A stretch of 64,000 nucleotides of DNA from contig NZ_LT906443.1 of NCBI RefSeq assembly GCF_900187135.1, forward strand, positions 744,001 through 808,000, in the 5' to 3' direction. Positions 6,849 to 16,080 of this stretch are shown here, one piece after another. Position 1 is the stretch's first letter, and every line of letters starts with the position of its first letter. The DNA is from Corynebacterium ulcerans (GTDB lineage Bacteria > Actinomycetota > Actinomycetes > Mycobacteriales > Mycobacteriaceae). Below the pieces are notes generated by a model that did not search any database, was not told the DNA's origin, and saw only the letters and a list, made by a program, of their open reading frames with translations. Position numbers and translations under genes: made by a program.

Positions 6849-8761
6849 TGGAAAACTCTCTTGAGCAACTCGCGACGAGACTGCTCCAAAGCCACCAGCT
6901 CAGCGAACATTGAGTTATATGTCACTTCATCATCGCTCGGACGCATCCGTTGAAGCTTCCCTTTCAGCAGGGCAATCTGGTTTCCTACACGTTGCTCTTG
7001 CAGCCGGGAAAGAGTCTTGTCTATGTGCTTGAGTAAACCGTTTTCCACTTCTTCTTCGGTTTCTATGTGAACTGGTTCCACGGCCAGCTCCGACACTAGC
7101 GATTTCCCCACGAGGTCATGAACACGATCGGATACTGCGGCAAGCCACGCCGGCCCCTCATCTGTGTGCGCGCATCCACCCGCTTGAGCAATAGCGGAAT
7201 TGAGCGCCGCATACGCTTCGTTGCTAAACGCATCATCTGGCAGGTCGTCAAAGTGCTGACCAGCCACTTGTGGATACTGAAGTGCGAGTTTCAAAGCTTC
7301 TCGCTGCGGCCATAACCGCGGATCTTTACGATCTGGCAACACCATAAGTGTGGTGGCTACGCCCGCAGCCGGGTCGTTGTTCGCATCAAATCGGGTGGCT
7401 CGCTTTGGCTTTGGGGCGTTCCTTGGACGACGCTCTGCAACGCGTACCTGTTGGATAACCTCGTTGGGGTCGGGCCAGCCTACCCAGCCGGAGAGCAAGC
7501 GCGCATATTCGGTTTTGAGCGCTTGATCTTTGATATCCGCGACGATGGGCACTGCGCGCCTTAAGGCTTGGAGCCGCCCTTCAACAGAGTCGAGAGAGTA
7601 TCCGGCTATAAGCGTCCGAATAATGAACTCGAACATGGGCACTCGATGGGCGACCAAGTCGCGGACGGCAGCATCTCCTTTGCGCAGGCGCAGATCGCAC
7701 GGGTCCATTCCATCAGGAGCCACCGCCACATAGGATTGACCCGTGAACTTCTGATCGCCCTCAAACGCCCTCATAGCGGCCTTCTGCCCGGCTTCATCGC
7801 CATCAAAGGTGTAGATGAGAGAGCCGGCAAAGTAGGAGTCATCGAGCATATAGCGCCGCAAGATTTGGAGGTGTTCCTCGCCAAAGGCGGTACCACATGC
7901 TGCAACAGCCGTAGTGATGCCGGCCGCATGCATAGCCATAACATCGGTATAGCCTTCTACCACCACGGCTTGGTGATTCTGCGCGATATCTTTCTTAGCG
8001 TTATCCAAGCCGAAAAGAACCTTGGATTTTTTATACAACAAGGTTTCGGGGGTGTTCATGTATTTGCCTAGCTTGTCGTCGTCGAAAAGCTTGCGCGCCC
8101 CGAACCCAATGACGTCGCCAGAGACGCTCTTGATCGGCCACAACAAACGACGATGGAACCTATCGATTGGCCCACGTCGGCCCATTGTGGATAACCCCGC
8201 GGCCTCAAGTTCTTTAAAATCAAAGCCCTTGCGCAGCAAATGTTTTGTAAGAATGTCCCAGCCATCGGGTGCATATCCACATTCAAACGCATAAATATGC
8301 TGCTGGGAAAACCCTCTGTCCAGCAGGAACTGACGCGCAGTGGCAGCCTCAGGGGTCTCTAGTTGCTCCCGATAAAAGGCATGAGCCGCCTTATTCGCCT
8401 CAATAAGACGACGACGCGTTCCCGGCTCTTCCCGGCGCGCACCGGTAGTGCCGCCCTGGTAATTGATCTGATAGTGGATCTTCTCTGCACAGGCTTCTAC
8501 GGCCTCGGGGAAGGTGAGGTGTTCCATCTCCATGAGAAAGCTGAATACATCGCCGCCTTTGCCGGTGGAAAAGCAGTGGAAATACCCGTGGTTAGGACGG
8601 ACGTGGAAGGACGGAGTTTTTTCCTCCTTAAAGGGGGACAGACCTTTCAGAGAATCCGCTCCGGCTGGCTTGAGCTGTACGTACTCCCCCACGATCTCTT
8701 CGATGGGTGTGCGCTCCCTGATCGCCTGAATATCACTGTCCGGTATCCGTCCCTTTGCCAT
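6845..8761 (-). CDS. dnaG: DNA primase, degenerate zinc-binding site
   Basis: Primase makes the short RNA primers that start DNA synthesis on the lagging strand. The domains are the N-terminal DnaG zinc-ribbon region (about residues 35-100), the catalytic core with the Toprim domain (VVVEGYTDVMAMHAAGI and YTFDGDEAGQKAA, about 255-345), and a C-terminal helicase-binding region. The zinc site is odd. Where the family has C-x2-H ... C-x2-C, this protein reads SPFK ... CFST, so only one of the four ligands is left, while the surrounding EEKTPSFHV and GGDVF motifs are intact. The ATG at 8761 (MAKGRIP) is preferred over the GTG two codons upstream; neither has a clear ribosome binding site. Confidence 0.95.
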   Translation of the reverse strand: MAKGRIPDSDIQAIRERTPIEEIVGEYVQLKPAGADSLKGLSPFKEEKTPSFHVRPNHGYFHCFSTGKGGDVFSFLMEMEHLTFPEAVEACAEKIHYQINYQGGTTGARREEPGTRRRLIEANKAAHAFYREQLETPEAATARQFLLDRGFSQQHIYAFECGYAPDGWDILTKHLLRKGFDFKELEAAGLSTMGRRGPIDRFHRRLLWPIKSVSGDVIGFGARKLFDDDKLGKYMNTPETLLYKKSKVLFGLDNAKKDIAQNHQAVVVEGYTDVMAMHAAGITTAVAACGTAFGEEHLQILRRYMLDDSYFAGSLIYTFDGDEAGQKAAMRAFEGDQKFTGQSYVAVAPDGMDPCDLRLRKGDAAVRDLVAHRVPMFEFIIRTLIAGYSLDSVEGRLQALRRAVPIVADIKDQALKTEYARLLSGWVGWPDPNEVIQQVRVAERRPRNAPKPKRATRFDANNDPAAGVATTLMVLPDRKDPRLWPQREALKLALQYPQVAGQHFDDLPDDAFSNEAYAALNSAIAQAGGCAHTDEGPAWLAAVSDRVHDLVGKSLVSELAVEPVHIETEEEVENGLLKHIDKTLSRLQEQRVGNQIALLKGKLQRMRPSDDEVTYNSMFAELVALEQSRRELLKRVFQ

Positions 8762-8915
8762 AGCCACTACATTAGCGGTCTATCCAAACGGGAAACCATC
8801 TGAGCAGCACAATGCCCAGCTCGAAAAAGAATTTCGTAGCTGGGCAGAGCTTGTCACAGGCGCGATAAGGCCAACGACGCACAACCGGAGTATTCCGGTG
8901 AGTTATCCCTCCGGT

Positions 8916-10790
8916 TTATTCCACGGTCACTGACTTGGCCAGGTTGCGCGGCTGATCCACGTCAAAACCTTTTGCCGCGGCGACTGCGCAAGCAAAAATC
9001 TGCAGAGGCACCGTGGCTAGCAGTGGCTGCATCAGGGTCGGTGACTGAGGGATGCGGATGATGTGGTTGGCGTAGGCCTCCACGGCGGTATCCCCTTCCT
9101 CGGCGATGACAATTGTGATTGCACCGCGTGCGCGAATCTCTTGGATATTGGAAACGATCTTCGCATGCAGGGAGTCGCGTCCCCGTGGGGAAGGAACAAC
9201 CACAAAAACGGGCTGACCTTCCTCAATAAGCGCGATAGGACCATGTTTGAGCTCACCAGCAGCGAATCCCTCTGCGTGAAGGTATGCGAGTTCCTTCAGC
9301 TTGAGTGCGCCTTCCAACGCTACGGGGAAGCCCACATGGCGCCCAAGGAAGAGCACCGACTTCACATCTTTCAGGTCTTGTGCCAGGGCTTTCACATCGT
9401 CTTCCTTCCCCAGCACCTCCTCGACCTTCTCTGGAATTGCGCGCAGTTCAGCTACCACTGCGTTAACTTCATCCGCAAACATATTGCCCCGCAGCTGCGC
9501 TAGGTACAGCCCTAGGAGGTAGGTAGCGGTGATCTGAGCTAGGAAGGCCTTTGTGGAAGCCACTGCTATCTCGGGGCCCGCGTGAGTGTACAGCGAAGCG
9601 TCCGATTCCCGGGGGATGGATGAACCGTGGGTGTTACAGATCGCTATGACCTTGGCGCCTTGTTCCCGAGCATGGCGTACGGCCATGAGCGTATCCATTG
9701 TCTCACCAGACTGAGATAGCGCCACGACCAGTGTCTTTTCGTTGACAATCGGGTCCCGGTAGCGGAACTCATGGGCCAATTCCACCTCGGTCGGAATGCG
9801 GCACCAATGCTCGATTGCGTAGCGTGCCACGTGTCCCGCGTATGCGGCGGTGCCGCAGGCAATAACGATAATCTTGTCTACGCTGCGCAACAGCGACTCC
9901 TCGATGCGCACTTCGTCGAGGGTGAGCTTGCCGTTTTCGTCGAAACGCCCCATGAGGGTATCGCGGATAGCTGCCGGCTGCTCGTGAATCTCCTTCTCCA
10001 TGAAGAACTGATAGCCGCCTTTTTCCGCCGCTGCCGCATCCCACTCCACGGTAAATGGCTTGCCCTCTGCCGGGGTGCCACTGAAGTCAGTAATCGCGTA
10101 AGAGTTCGGCGTGATGGTTACAATCTGATCGTTGTCCATCTCCACGGCATTCTTGGTGTAGTCGATGAAACCAGAGACATCCGACCCCAAGAAGTTCTCA
10201 CCTTCGCCCAGGCCGATGACCAGCGGCGAGTTACGACGCGCAGCCACAATACGATCAGGGCTATCAGCGTGGATGGCCAAAAGCGTGAACGCGCCTTCCA
10301 GACGTGTACAGGTCAACTGCATTGCCCGTGTGAGGTCGCCCTGTGCATCGCCCGCCAGGATACTGCCCAACAACACTGCTGCTACTTCGGTGTCCGTATC
10401 CGAAACAAAGTTGTGACCTTGTGCTACGAGCTCGCTTTTCAGCTCAGCGAAATTCTCAATGATTCCGTTGTGAACTACGGCCAATCGACCGTTGTCCACC
10501 ACATGCGGGTGGGCGTTCGCGTCTGTTGGGCCACCGTGAGTCGCCCAACGAGTGTGTCCAATACCAAGCACGGAATCAGGCATTGGGCTCTTGTCCAGTT
10601 CCTGTTCCAGGGCCGAAACCTTGCCCGCTTTCTTGCGGAAGTTGATCTCCCCATTTGCAAGGACCGCTACTCCCGCAGAATCGTACCCACGATATTCGAG
10701 CCGCCGCATCCCTTCAAGAACCACTTCAAGAGCATAATATTCACGCCCAGACGCACTGGGAGTGCCAACAAATCCTACGATTCCACACAT
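8916..10790 (-). CDS. glmS: Glutamine-fructose-6-phosphate aminotransferase
   Basis: GlmS makes glucosamine-6-phosphate from fructose-6-phosphate and glutamine, the first step towards UDP-GlcNAc for cell wall. The start must be the ATG at 10790, because the mature enzyme needs Cys directly after the initiator Met (MCGIVGFVG). Seen in order: the class II glutamine amidotransferase domain with GIGHTRWATHG and GDLTRAMQ, then two SIS domains (VIACGTAAYAG, SQSGETMDT, STKAFLAQ, ELKHGPIALIEEGQPV) and the C-terminal PRNLAKSVTVE signature. One copy of the dispersed 10-mer (9183-9192) is read as PSPRG within the second SIS domain. No glmS ribozyme or other leader element was recognised in the 150 bp upstream. 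Confidence 0.97.
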   Translation of the reverse strand: MCGIVGFVGTPSASGREYYALEVVLEGMRRLEYRGYDSAGVAVLANGEINFRKKAGKVSALEQELDKSPMPDSVLGIGHTRWATHGGPTDANAHPHVVDNGRLAVVHNGIIENFAELKSELVAQGHNFVSDTDTEVAAVLLGSILAGDAQGDLTRAMQLTCTRLEGAFTLLAIHADSPDRIVAARRNSPLVIGLGEGENFLGSDVSGFIDYTKNAVEMDNDQIVTITPNSYAITDFSGTPAEGKPFTVEWDAAAAEKGGYQFFMEKEIHEQPAAIRDTLMGRFDENGKLTLDEVRIEESLLRSVDKIIVIACGTAAYAGHVARYAIEHWCRIPTEVELAHEFRYRDPIVNEKTLVVALSQSGETMDTLMAVRHAREQGAKVIAICNTHGSSIPRESDASLYTHAGPEIAVASTKAFLAQITATYLLGLYLAQLRGNMFADEVNAVVAELRAIPEKVEEVLGKEDDVKALAQDLKDVKSVLFLGRHVGFPVALEGALKLKELAYLHAEGFAAGELKHGPIALIEEGQPVFVVVPSPRGRDSLHAKIVSNIQEIRARGAITIVIAEEGDTAVEAYANHIIRIPQSPTLMQPLLATVPLQIFACAVAAAKGFDVDQPRNLAKSVTVE

Positions 10791-10940
10791 GCGCCTCATG
10801 CTACCGCATCGCCGCTGGTAGCGACGTTTGCACTGTTCACAACAATTTTTCCCCGCTCTCTACGGCTGATAATGCAAAAGCGCGTAAAAGCTTGCCGACG
10901 CCTCCCGCAATCCAATCCAACGACATGACAGAATAAGTCC

Positions 10941-11477
10941 ATGCCTGCTTCTTCACCGTCCCCTAAAAAAGCTCTTCCCACCGCGATCGCAGGGGTGCTC
11001 ATCGCGATTGTTGCGGGGGCACTGGGATTAAATCTGTCCTCGCATGATTCCTCCGTGGGGAAAAACGACAGTAGTCGCACTCCAGTGTCCACGTCTGCTG
11101 CTTCTCAGGCTCAAGAACGCACAGCTGCTCCGGCTAAAAACACCTCTGCTAAAAACACCGTTGTGCCAGACTCTGGTCTGCGCTCTTGTACCGTGGACTC
11201 GCTCCCCAAAGAAGCCGAAGAAACCATCACCACAATTCTTTCGGGTGGTCCCTTCCCTTATCCAGATAATGACGGCGTGAGATTTGGCAACTATGAAGGT
11301 CTTCTCCCTCGCCAATCTCGTAACTATTACCGCGAATACACAGTGGACACGCCTGGGTTACGTCACCGTGGCGAGCGCCGCGTTATCACCGGCGGTGGTT
11401 CCCAACGCGATCCAGACACGTGGTACTACACCGACGATCACTACGAAAGCTTCTGTGAGATCCCTGATGCCGAATAA
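10941..11477 (+). CDS. Secreted guanyl-specific ribonuclease (RNase Sa/barnase superfamily)
   Basis: A 178-residue exported nuclease. Residues 1-35 are a signal peptide or anchor (KKALPTAIAGVLIAIVAGALGL), followed by a Ser/Thr/Ala-rich linker. From about residue 80 the mature domain matches the Streptomyces RNase Sa pattern: LPKEAEETI, GGPFPYPDNDGVRFGNYEGLLP, YYREYTVDTPGLRHRGERRVI and DHYESF. The Glu in REYTV, the two Arg in RGERR and the His in DHY correspond to the catalytic Glu, Arg, Arg and His of this family, so it should be active and cut RNA after G. Its 3' end overlaps the barstar-like gene by 11 bp, giving an RNase/inhibitor pair. Confidence 0.9.
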   Translation: MPASSPSPKKALPTAIAGVLIAIVAGALGLNLSSHDSSVGKNDSSRTPVSTSAASQAQERTAAPAKNTSAKNTVVPDSGLRSCTVDSLPKEAEETITTILSGGPFPYPDNDGVRFGNYEGLLPRQSRNYYREYTVDTPGLRHRGERRVITGGGSQRDPDTWYYTDDHYESFCEIPDAE

Positions 11478-11724
11478 TCACAACACCATTCGTGTTCATA
11501 ACGTTCACAGCCGGAAGGCACTCTACGAGCAGGCTGCATCCCAGCTCTACACGCCTGATCGTAAACCACCTCGCACTATCGACGCTTTTGTGGATATGCT
11601 GCGCGAATTCCGCGTCACCCGAATCCACTGCGCTGGATGGCACATGCCAACGCAGGAGGCTACCTCGCTCCTCGCAGCTTTGGTTTCTGAGCGCGTTACT
11701 GTGGCTATCACCCAGGGAAATTAA
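11467..11724 (+). CDS. Barstar-like ribonuclease inhibitor
   Basis: An 85-residue cytoplasmic protein without a signal peptide. The stretch RTIDAFVDMLREF corresponds in position and pattern to the barstar helix that plugs the RNase active site (Asp residues at the positions of barstar Asp35 and Asp39), and the C-terminal SERVTVAI resembles the last barstar strand. The ATG at 11467 lies inside the end of the RNase gene, so the two are translationally coupled; longer in-frame extensions upstream belong to a shadow frame. The likely job is to protect the producer from its own RNase before export. The stop shares the bases TTAA with the convergent dgt stop. Confidence 0.82.
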   Translation: MPNNHNTIRVHNVHSRKALYEQAASQLYTPDRKPPRTIDAFVDMLREFRVTRIHCAGWHMPTQEATSLLAALVSERVTVAITQGN

Positions 11725-12995
11725 CCAAAAAATCCTGCAAGATCAGCGGATTGTTTAGCCATCCGCTCCAACCTGGATTCGGTCATCGAAGCAATCTGAT
11801 CAATAATCACACGCTGCTGTTCAGCTGGGGTGTTCGCTTGCTCCCACCAGGTCCGGAACATAGGGTCCAAAGCTCCGCATCCGCCGGCAGTTAAATACTC
11901 AAACACCCGATAGATGCGCTCGCGTTGCCGGTCTTGCCGACTCAAGTGAGCGGGAGCATCCATCACATAGAGGACAGCGATTGTTTTAAGCAGGGTCACC
12001 TCCGCCATGACATCAGCAGGTATAACGATTCTCCCGGTGCCACGCCCTAAAGGATGCTTCTCAGTATTGCCGCTACGGGATGCTTCAATGACCGCTCCGA
12101 TATATCGTCCCACCAGCTCAGAGGTCATGGATTTAAGCGTGGTAAAGCCCCTGAGAGTACCAGAGAAATCCGCAGCGGCAGCGACAACGGGGAGGTCACG
12201 TAGACGGTCGGCGGCGTCGATAAGCGCGGCGGGGTCACCGCCGAATGCGCGCGCGCCTTTTTCCGCGAGCTCGGCAAGCTCCACAAAATCCCATAACACG
12301 CTGAGGTTGACGCGACCAGAGACGATCCCATCCTCAACGTCATGTACCGAATAAGCGATGTCATCAGAAAAATCCATGGCTTGTGCTTCCACTGGAGGTG
12401 TCTGGTCGCTATGTCCGTGCCTAATCCAATCGAGAATCTCACGGTCCTCGTCATAACACCCGTATTTCCGATTAACGCTGCCATCAGGATTGGTTTTTGT
12501 ACGCGGGTATTTGCACGCGGCGTCCAATGACGCACGAGTAAGGTTTAAGCCAAAAGATTCTCCTTGGAGAGATAAGATTTTGGGCTCAAGCTTGGTCAGG
12601 ATTCGCAATGTTTGGGCATTTCCTTCAAACCCACCGCACTCCGTGGCTATTTCATTAAGCGCAGTCTCCCCGTTGTGTCCATACGGCGGATGCCCGATGT
12701 CATGAGTAAGACCTGCCATCTCGCAGAGATCGGGGTTAAGCCCCAGACCAGCTCCTATCCCCCGCGCGATCTGAGCGACTTCCAAAGAATGCGTCAGACG
12801 AGTACGCGGAGTATCCCCGTCTCGCGGACCCACCACCTGAGTTTTATCCGCCAGGCGGCGCAGCGCAGCCGAATGCAGCACTCGCGCGCGGTCCCGAGCA
12901 AAGGGCCCTCGCTCATCATTATGGTGTAGCATCTGGCTTTTCTTTCCAGGCTCTACACACCGACGAGCGGCATCCTCCAGCGAATACTCATACAT
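11721..12995 (-). CDS. dgt: Deoxyguanosinetriphosphate triphosphohydrolase
   Basis: A 424-residue HD-domain enzyme that releases triphosphate from dGTP or other dNTPs and so affects the DNA precursor pool. Metal-binding motifs are visible: TRLTHSLEVAQIARGIG near residue 65 (the first His), LTHDIGHPPYGHNGE around 95-109 (the HD pair and phosphate contacts) and DFSDDIAYSVHDVEDG around 208 (the second Asp). RDRARVLHSAALRRLADKTQV is the usual family start. It follows the DUF218 gene with a 2-bp gap on the same strand, so they form an operon; in many actinobacteria dgt lies next to dnaG, as here. Confidence 0.93.
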   Translation of the reverse strand: MYEYSLEDAARRCVEPGKKSQMLHHNDERGPFARDRARVLHSAALRRLADKTQVVGPRDGDTPRTRLTHSLEVAQIARGIGAGLGLNPDLCEMAGLTHDIGHPPYGHNGETALNEIATECGGFEGNAQTLRILTKLEPKILSLQGESFGLNLTRASLDAACKYPRTKTNPDGSVNRKYGCYDEDREILDWIRHGHSDQTPPVEAQAMDFSDDIAYSVHDVEDGIVSGRVNLSVLWDFVELAELAEKGARAFGGDPAALIDAADRLRDLPVVAAAADFSGTLRGFTTLKSMTSELVGRYIGAVIEASRSGNTEKHPLGRGTGRIVIPADVMAEVTLLKTIAVLYVMDAPAHLSRQDRQRERIYRVFEYLTAGGCGALDPMFRTWWEQANTPAEQQRVIIDQIASMTESRLERMAKQSADLAGFFG

Positions 12996-12997
12996 CT

Positions 12998-13768
12998 TTA
13001 TCTCTTCCGCGTTTCTTGTAAGAATCGAATCCTGGCGCGTCTCGACGGCCGCGCTTTGGCTTGAAGGTCTCTCAACCTAGCCTCCACTTCAACTGACACA
13101 GACCGACCGAACAACGCAGACACTGCCACCACCAGCAAGCCTCCGTTTTCATGAAGAAATGTAAGCCACCACGGCTTAGAAGGAAAGCGGGTAGGACTGT
13201 ACGGAGTCGGCGATGCAACCGCCTTCATCCCCTGCAATCGAGCAATAAGCTCAGATCGCAGCGCATGGTTGGGGTCCGTCACGATGAGAACGGGCTCTTT
13301 GACAACCTCTTGAACGGCTTTGAGGGAACTCCAGGTGTCATTACCGTGGGGAACTTCAACCAAAAGATCCGAATCGACGTGCGCCTTTAACAGATATTCA
13401 CGCCCAACATGAGCCTCTGTAAAACGATCACCGGGCAGCTTCCCACCCACCGTAATCACCTTTTGTACTCGCGTTGTCGCCCATTGATCTGCGGCCCACT
13501 GTAAACGGGCCGCAAACTGCCGTGACGGCACACCATCGTATTGCGCTGTCCCAAGAACCACGATTGATCCAAAGCGCCCCCGCTTATTTTTTGGACGAAT
13601 CCGGCCACGGATCGCCATCGCAATCGACGGCAACGCCGCTACACCAAGAAGACACCCCAGCGAACACAACGCCTTTTTCCGCGAATGAGGACGCTGAGGA
13701 TGCTGTGTTGCGTTACTGCCACCATGAATGCGGCGCAGGAAGCGCTTTCCCGGAAGTCTGGTGTTCAT
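12998..13768 (-). CDS. DUF218 (YdcF/ElyC-like) protein
   Basis: A 256-residue protein with an N-terminal basic stretch and one hydrophobic segment (ALCSLGCLLGVAALPSIAMAI), followed by a DUF218 domain: SIVVLGTAQYDG, ITVGGKLPGDRFTEAHVGREYL, TWSSLKAVQEV and VLIVTDPNHALR. The domain occurs in membrane-associated proteins of envelope metabolism such as ElyC and SanA, but the reaction is unsettled. I chose the ATG at 13768; the frame stays open upstream to 13918, but that part is rich in Arg/Trp and unlike a signal sequence. The stop is 2 bp before dgt. A copy of the dispersed 10-mer lies at 13344-13353. Confidence 0.85.
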   Translation of the reverse strand: MNTRLPGKRFLRRIHGGSNATQHPQRPHSRKKALCSLGCLLGVAALPSIAMAIRGRIRPKNKRGRFGSIVVLGTAQYDGVPSRQFAARLQWAADQWATTRVQKVITVGGKLPGDRFTEAHVGREYLLKAHVDSDLLVEVPHGNDTWSSLKAVQEVVKEPVLIVTDPNHALRSELIARLQGMKAVASPTPYSPTRFPSKPWWLTFLHENGGLLVVAVSALFGRSVSVEVEARLRDLQAKARPSRRARIRFLQETRKR

Positions 13769-13947
13769 AGAACCTAGTCTGCCAAAAAGCTTGGGATGAC
13801 CAACAGATCCACGCCAAAAATAGAAATATGGTCTTGGCACGAGGTCTTTCCATAATCTCTCTTCGCATCCCTCACCCTTTGGTTTTCTAGCTCGCAAGCC
13901 ACGCGGTTCAGAGCACAATGTGAGCTAAGACGACTAAACTGGCTCTC

Positions 13948-16026
13948 ATGCACACGCGCGTGAAAACCACTTGGGGTCCATCAGTCCGACGCTCCGCTGC
14001 TGCCGCCTGCGGCAGCGCTCTACTTTTAACGCCACTATTAGGGATAGGCTCGCTAGCGTTGATGACTCCACTAGCAGCCGCGGAACACGTTCACGTGCAT
14101 GCTGAAGCGCCGCAAAAATATACCCAGCCGGTTACAGACACCACAGGAACCCTTACCAAGGCGCAGATGAAAGAAATCTCTGCTGCTATCTCTGACTTTC
14201 AAAAAGCTCATCGCAGGCAGATTAGGGTCGTCTTTGTTCATACCTTTGATGGCTTAACGCCTGAAGCATGGACTAAAAAAGCAGTGAATTCTAGCGGCGG
14301 AGGCAATGTTGCTGTCTATGCGGTGGCTCTAGACAGCCGTGAGTTTGGGGTCAATGCTGGAGATCAGTGGCCTAAGAAGCCACTCGATAATATGTATAAC
14401 GCTGCCTACGACAAGCTTCAGCAGCAAGATTGGGCGGGTTCCGCACTGGCGCTTATAGCCAATGCAAACAATACGTCGTCCGGTGCTAGTTCTAGCGGTG
14501 GCGCTTCCACAAACACCAGTGGACAATCCGTGGCATGGCTCGGCGCCGGGGCCGTGGGTCTTGCCGGCGCAGGAGGAGGCCTCTGGGTATGGTCACGGCG
14601 CAAGCGCAAGGCCGACGACCAAGCTGTTCTCGAGCAAGGACGCGCCATTGAACCAGGGGATGCCGCTAGCCTGTCTCAGCTTCCCACGCCGGCTCTTGAG
14701 ACACTCGCGCACGAAGAACTGGTAAGTACCGATGAGTCGATCCAAAGAGGTAAAGAGGAACTCAGCATCGCGGTAGCTGAATTCGGCGCAGAGCGCACCA
14801 GAAGTTTTAACCGCGCTATGAATGAGTCCACCACCACGTTGCAACGAGCTTTCCAGCTCAAACACCAACTAGACACTGCATCCACCATTGATGAACTCGA
14901 GCGACGCTCCCTTTTGATCGAGATCATTTCCAGCTGTGGCACCGCCGATGCTGCACTCGATGCCGAAGCAGCTAATTTTGCTGAGCTGCGCAACCTCTTG
15001 GTCAATGCTCCCCAGCAGATCCTTAAACTCACGCAATCAACCGTTGATATACGTGCCCGTATCCCCGCCGCAGAGCAGACACTAAGCGAGCTAAAAGCGA
15101 AGTATTCCCCGACAATGGTCGCTTCGATCGAGCACAACACCGAGATGGCTAAGGTTAGTGTCACCGAGGCAGAACGTTGCCTCGATGCTGCGGGGGAAAT
15201 ACAAAACCGTCCCGCCGGTGAACAAAGCGGCATGGTGGATGCGATTCGAGGCGCCGAAAATGCTCTGGCTAATGCTGAGAAACTGATCGCCGCAATCGAA
15301 CGCGCAGAGTCCACCATCGTAACCGCCCAAACTGGGATCCCCGCACTGATCGCAGAAATCGACGATGAGATCGCTGAGGCCACTCAGCTGCGGGAACAGG
15401 GCATGCAGCAGGGCACCCAAGTAGACTGGGACTCTTTAGACAACGCTGTTGCGCATGCGCGTGAAGCAGTGCGTCAAGCGCAATCTCAAGGCGCCACAGA
15501 TCCCCTCGGCACGTGGTCCACGCTCACCGATGCAGACACCCATCTTGATGACCAGCTTGATATCGTTCGTAAGACCACGACAGATCACGCACGGCAACTA
15601 CAGCTGTTCAACCAGCAGTTCAGTGCTGCTTCTGCAAGCATCCAAGCCGCACAAGACTTCATTAGTACCCGTGGTCGAGTGATCGGCGCAGAAGCCCGCA
15701 CAAAGCTTGCCGACGCCCAACGGCTCATCGCGCTCGCGCAGCAAGCACAGGGACAGGACCTTCGCATCGCCACGAACCATGCTCGACAGGCTGGTGCCTC
15801 TGCGAGGTCTGCTCTCGAAAAAGCTCAACGCGACGTAGACCGCTATCAGCAGCGCAACAACAACAGCTCAGGCGGTACGGGCGCGCTCGTCGCAGGAATG
15901 GTGCTTAATGAGATTCTTTCCAATGGACGCCGAGGCGGCTTCGGCGGCGGTTTTGGAGGCTTTGGTGGCGGGGGTGGCGGTTTCTCCGGCGGAGGCGGCG
16001 GAGGCTTCCGTGGAGGCGCCTTCTAA
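13948..16026 (+). CDS. Secreted/membrane TPM-domain protein with coiled coil and Gly-rich tail
   Basis: A 692-residue protein. A signal peptide covers about residues 1-46 (up to PLAAAEHVHV). The TPM domain follows (about 58-175: VTDTTGTLTKAQMKEISAAISDFQ, QIRVVFVHTF, NVAVYAVAL), then a membrane helix around residues 194-214 (AWLGAGAVGLAGAGGGLWVW) and the stop-transfer RRKRK. After it comes a long Ala/Glu-rich helical region (about 240-650) likely to form coiled coil on the cytoplasmic side, and a tail of almost only Gly and Phe. TPM domains were linked to photosystem repair in plants, but their bacterial function is unknown; in actinobacteria they accompany envelope proteins. A perfect terminator follows. 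Confidence 0.87.
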   Translation: MHTRVKTTWGPSVRRSAAAACGSALLLTPLLGIGSLALMTPLAAAEHVHVHAEAPQKYTQPVTDTTGTLTKAQMKEISAAISDFQKAHRRQIRVVFVHTFDGLTPEAWTKKAVNSSGGGNVAVYAVALDSREFGVNAGDQWPKKPLDNMYNAAYDKLQQQDWAGSALALIANANNTSSGASSSGGASTNTSGQSVAWLGAGAVGLAGAGGGLWVWSRRKRKADDQAVLEQGRAIEPGDAASLSQLPTPALETLAHEELVSTDESIQRGKEELSIAVAEFGAERTRSFNRAMNESTTTLQRAFQLKHQLDTASTIDELERRSLLIEIISSCGTADAALDAEAANFAELRNLLVNAPQQILKLTQSTVDIRARIPAAEQTLSELKAKYSPTMVASIEHNTEMAKVSVTEAERCLDAAGEIQNRPAGEQSGMVDAIRGAENALANAEKLIAAIERAESTIVTAQTGIPALIAEIDDEIAEATQLREQGMQQGTQVDWDSLDNAVAHAREAVRQAQSQGATDPLGTWSTLTDADTHLDDQLDIVRKTTTDHARQLQLFNQQFSAASASIQAAQDFISTRGRVIGAEARTKLADAQRLIALAQQAQGQDLRIATNHARQAGASARSALEKAQRDVDRYQQRNNNSSGGTGALVAGMVLNEILSNGRRGGFGGGFGGFGGGGGGFSGGGGGGFRGGAF

Positions 16027-16035
16027 GCACGCTAC

Positions 16036-16080
16036 GTCTAGGGCCCACTCGTGATTTTTATTACGAGTGGGCCCTAGCTT
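16036..16080 (+). terminator. Terminator after TPM-domain gene
   Basis: A perfect 15-bp stem (CTAGGGCCCACTCGT at 16038 and its complement ending at 16077) around a loop containing a T run. It overlaps the stop codon of the convergent gene, so it may serve both directions. Confidence 0.82.

Noticed and set aside
8187..8195. Single DnaA-box sequence in dnaG, and another at about 35736 in malQ
   Set aside because: Isolated 9-mers within genes are expected a few times by chance or codon use; only the inverted pair at 49478 was kept.
8814..8845. Inverted repeat GCCCAGCT / AGCTGGGC between glmS and dnaG
   Set aside because: It has no T run on either strand and a long loop, so I could not support it as a terminator.
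9771..10928. Open frame of 385 codons on the plus strand, antisense to glmS
   Set aside because: It lies within glmS, which has full family similarity on the other strand; the composition (many Arg, Cys, His) is typical of antisense shadows in GC-rich DNA.
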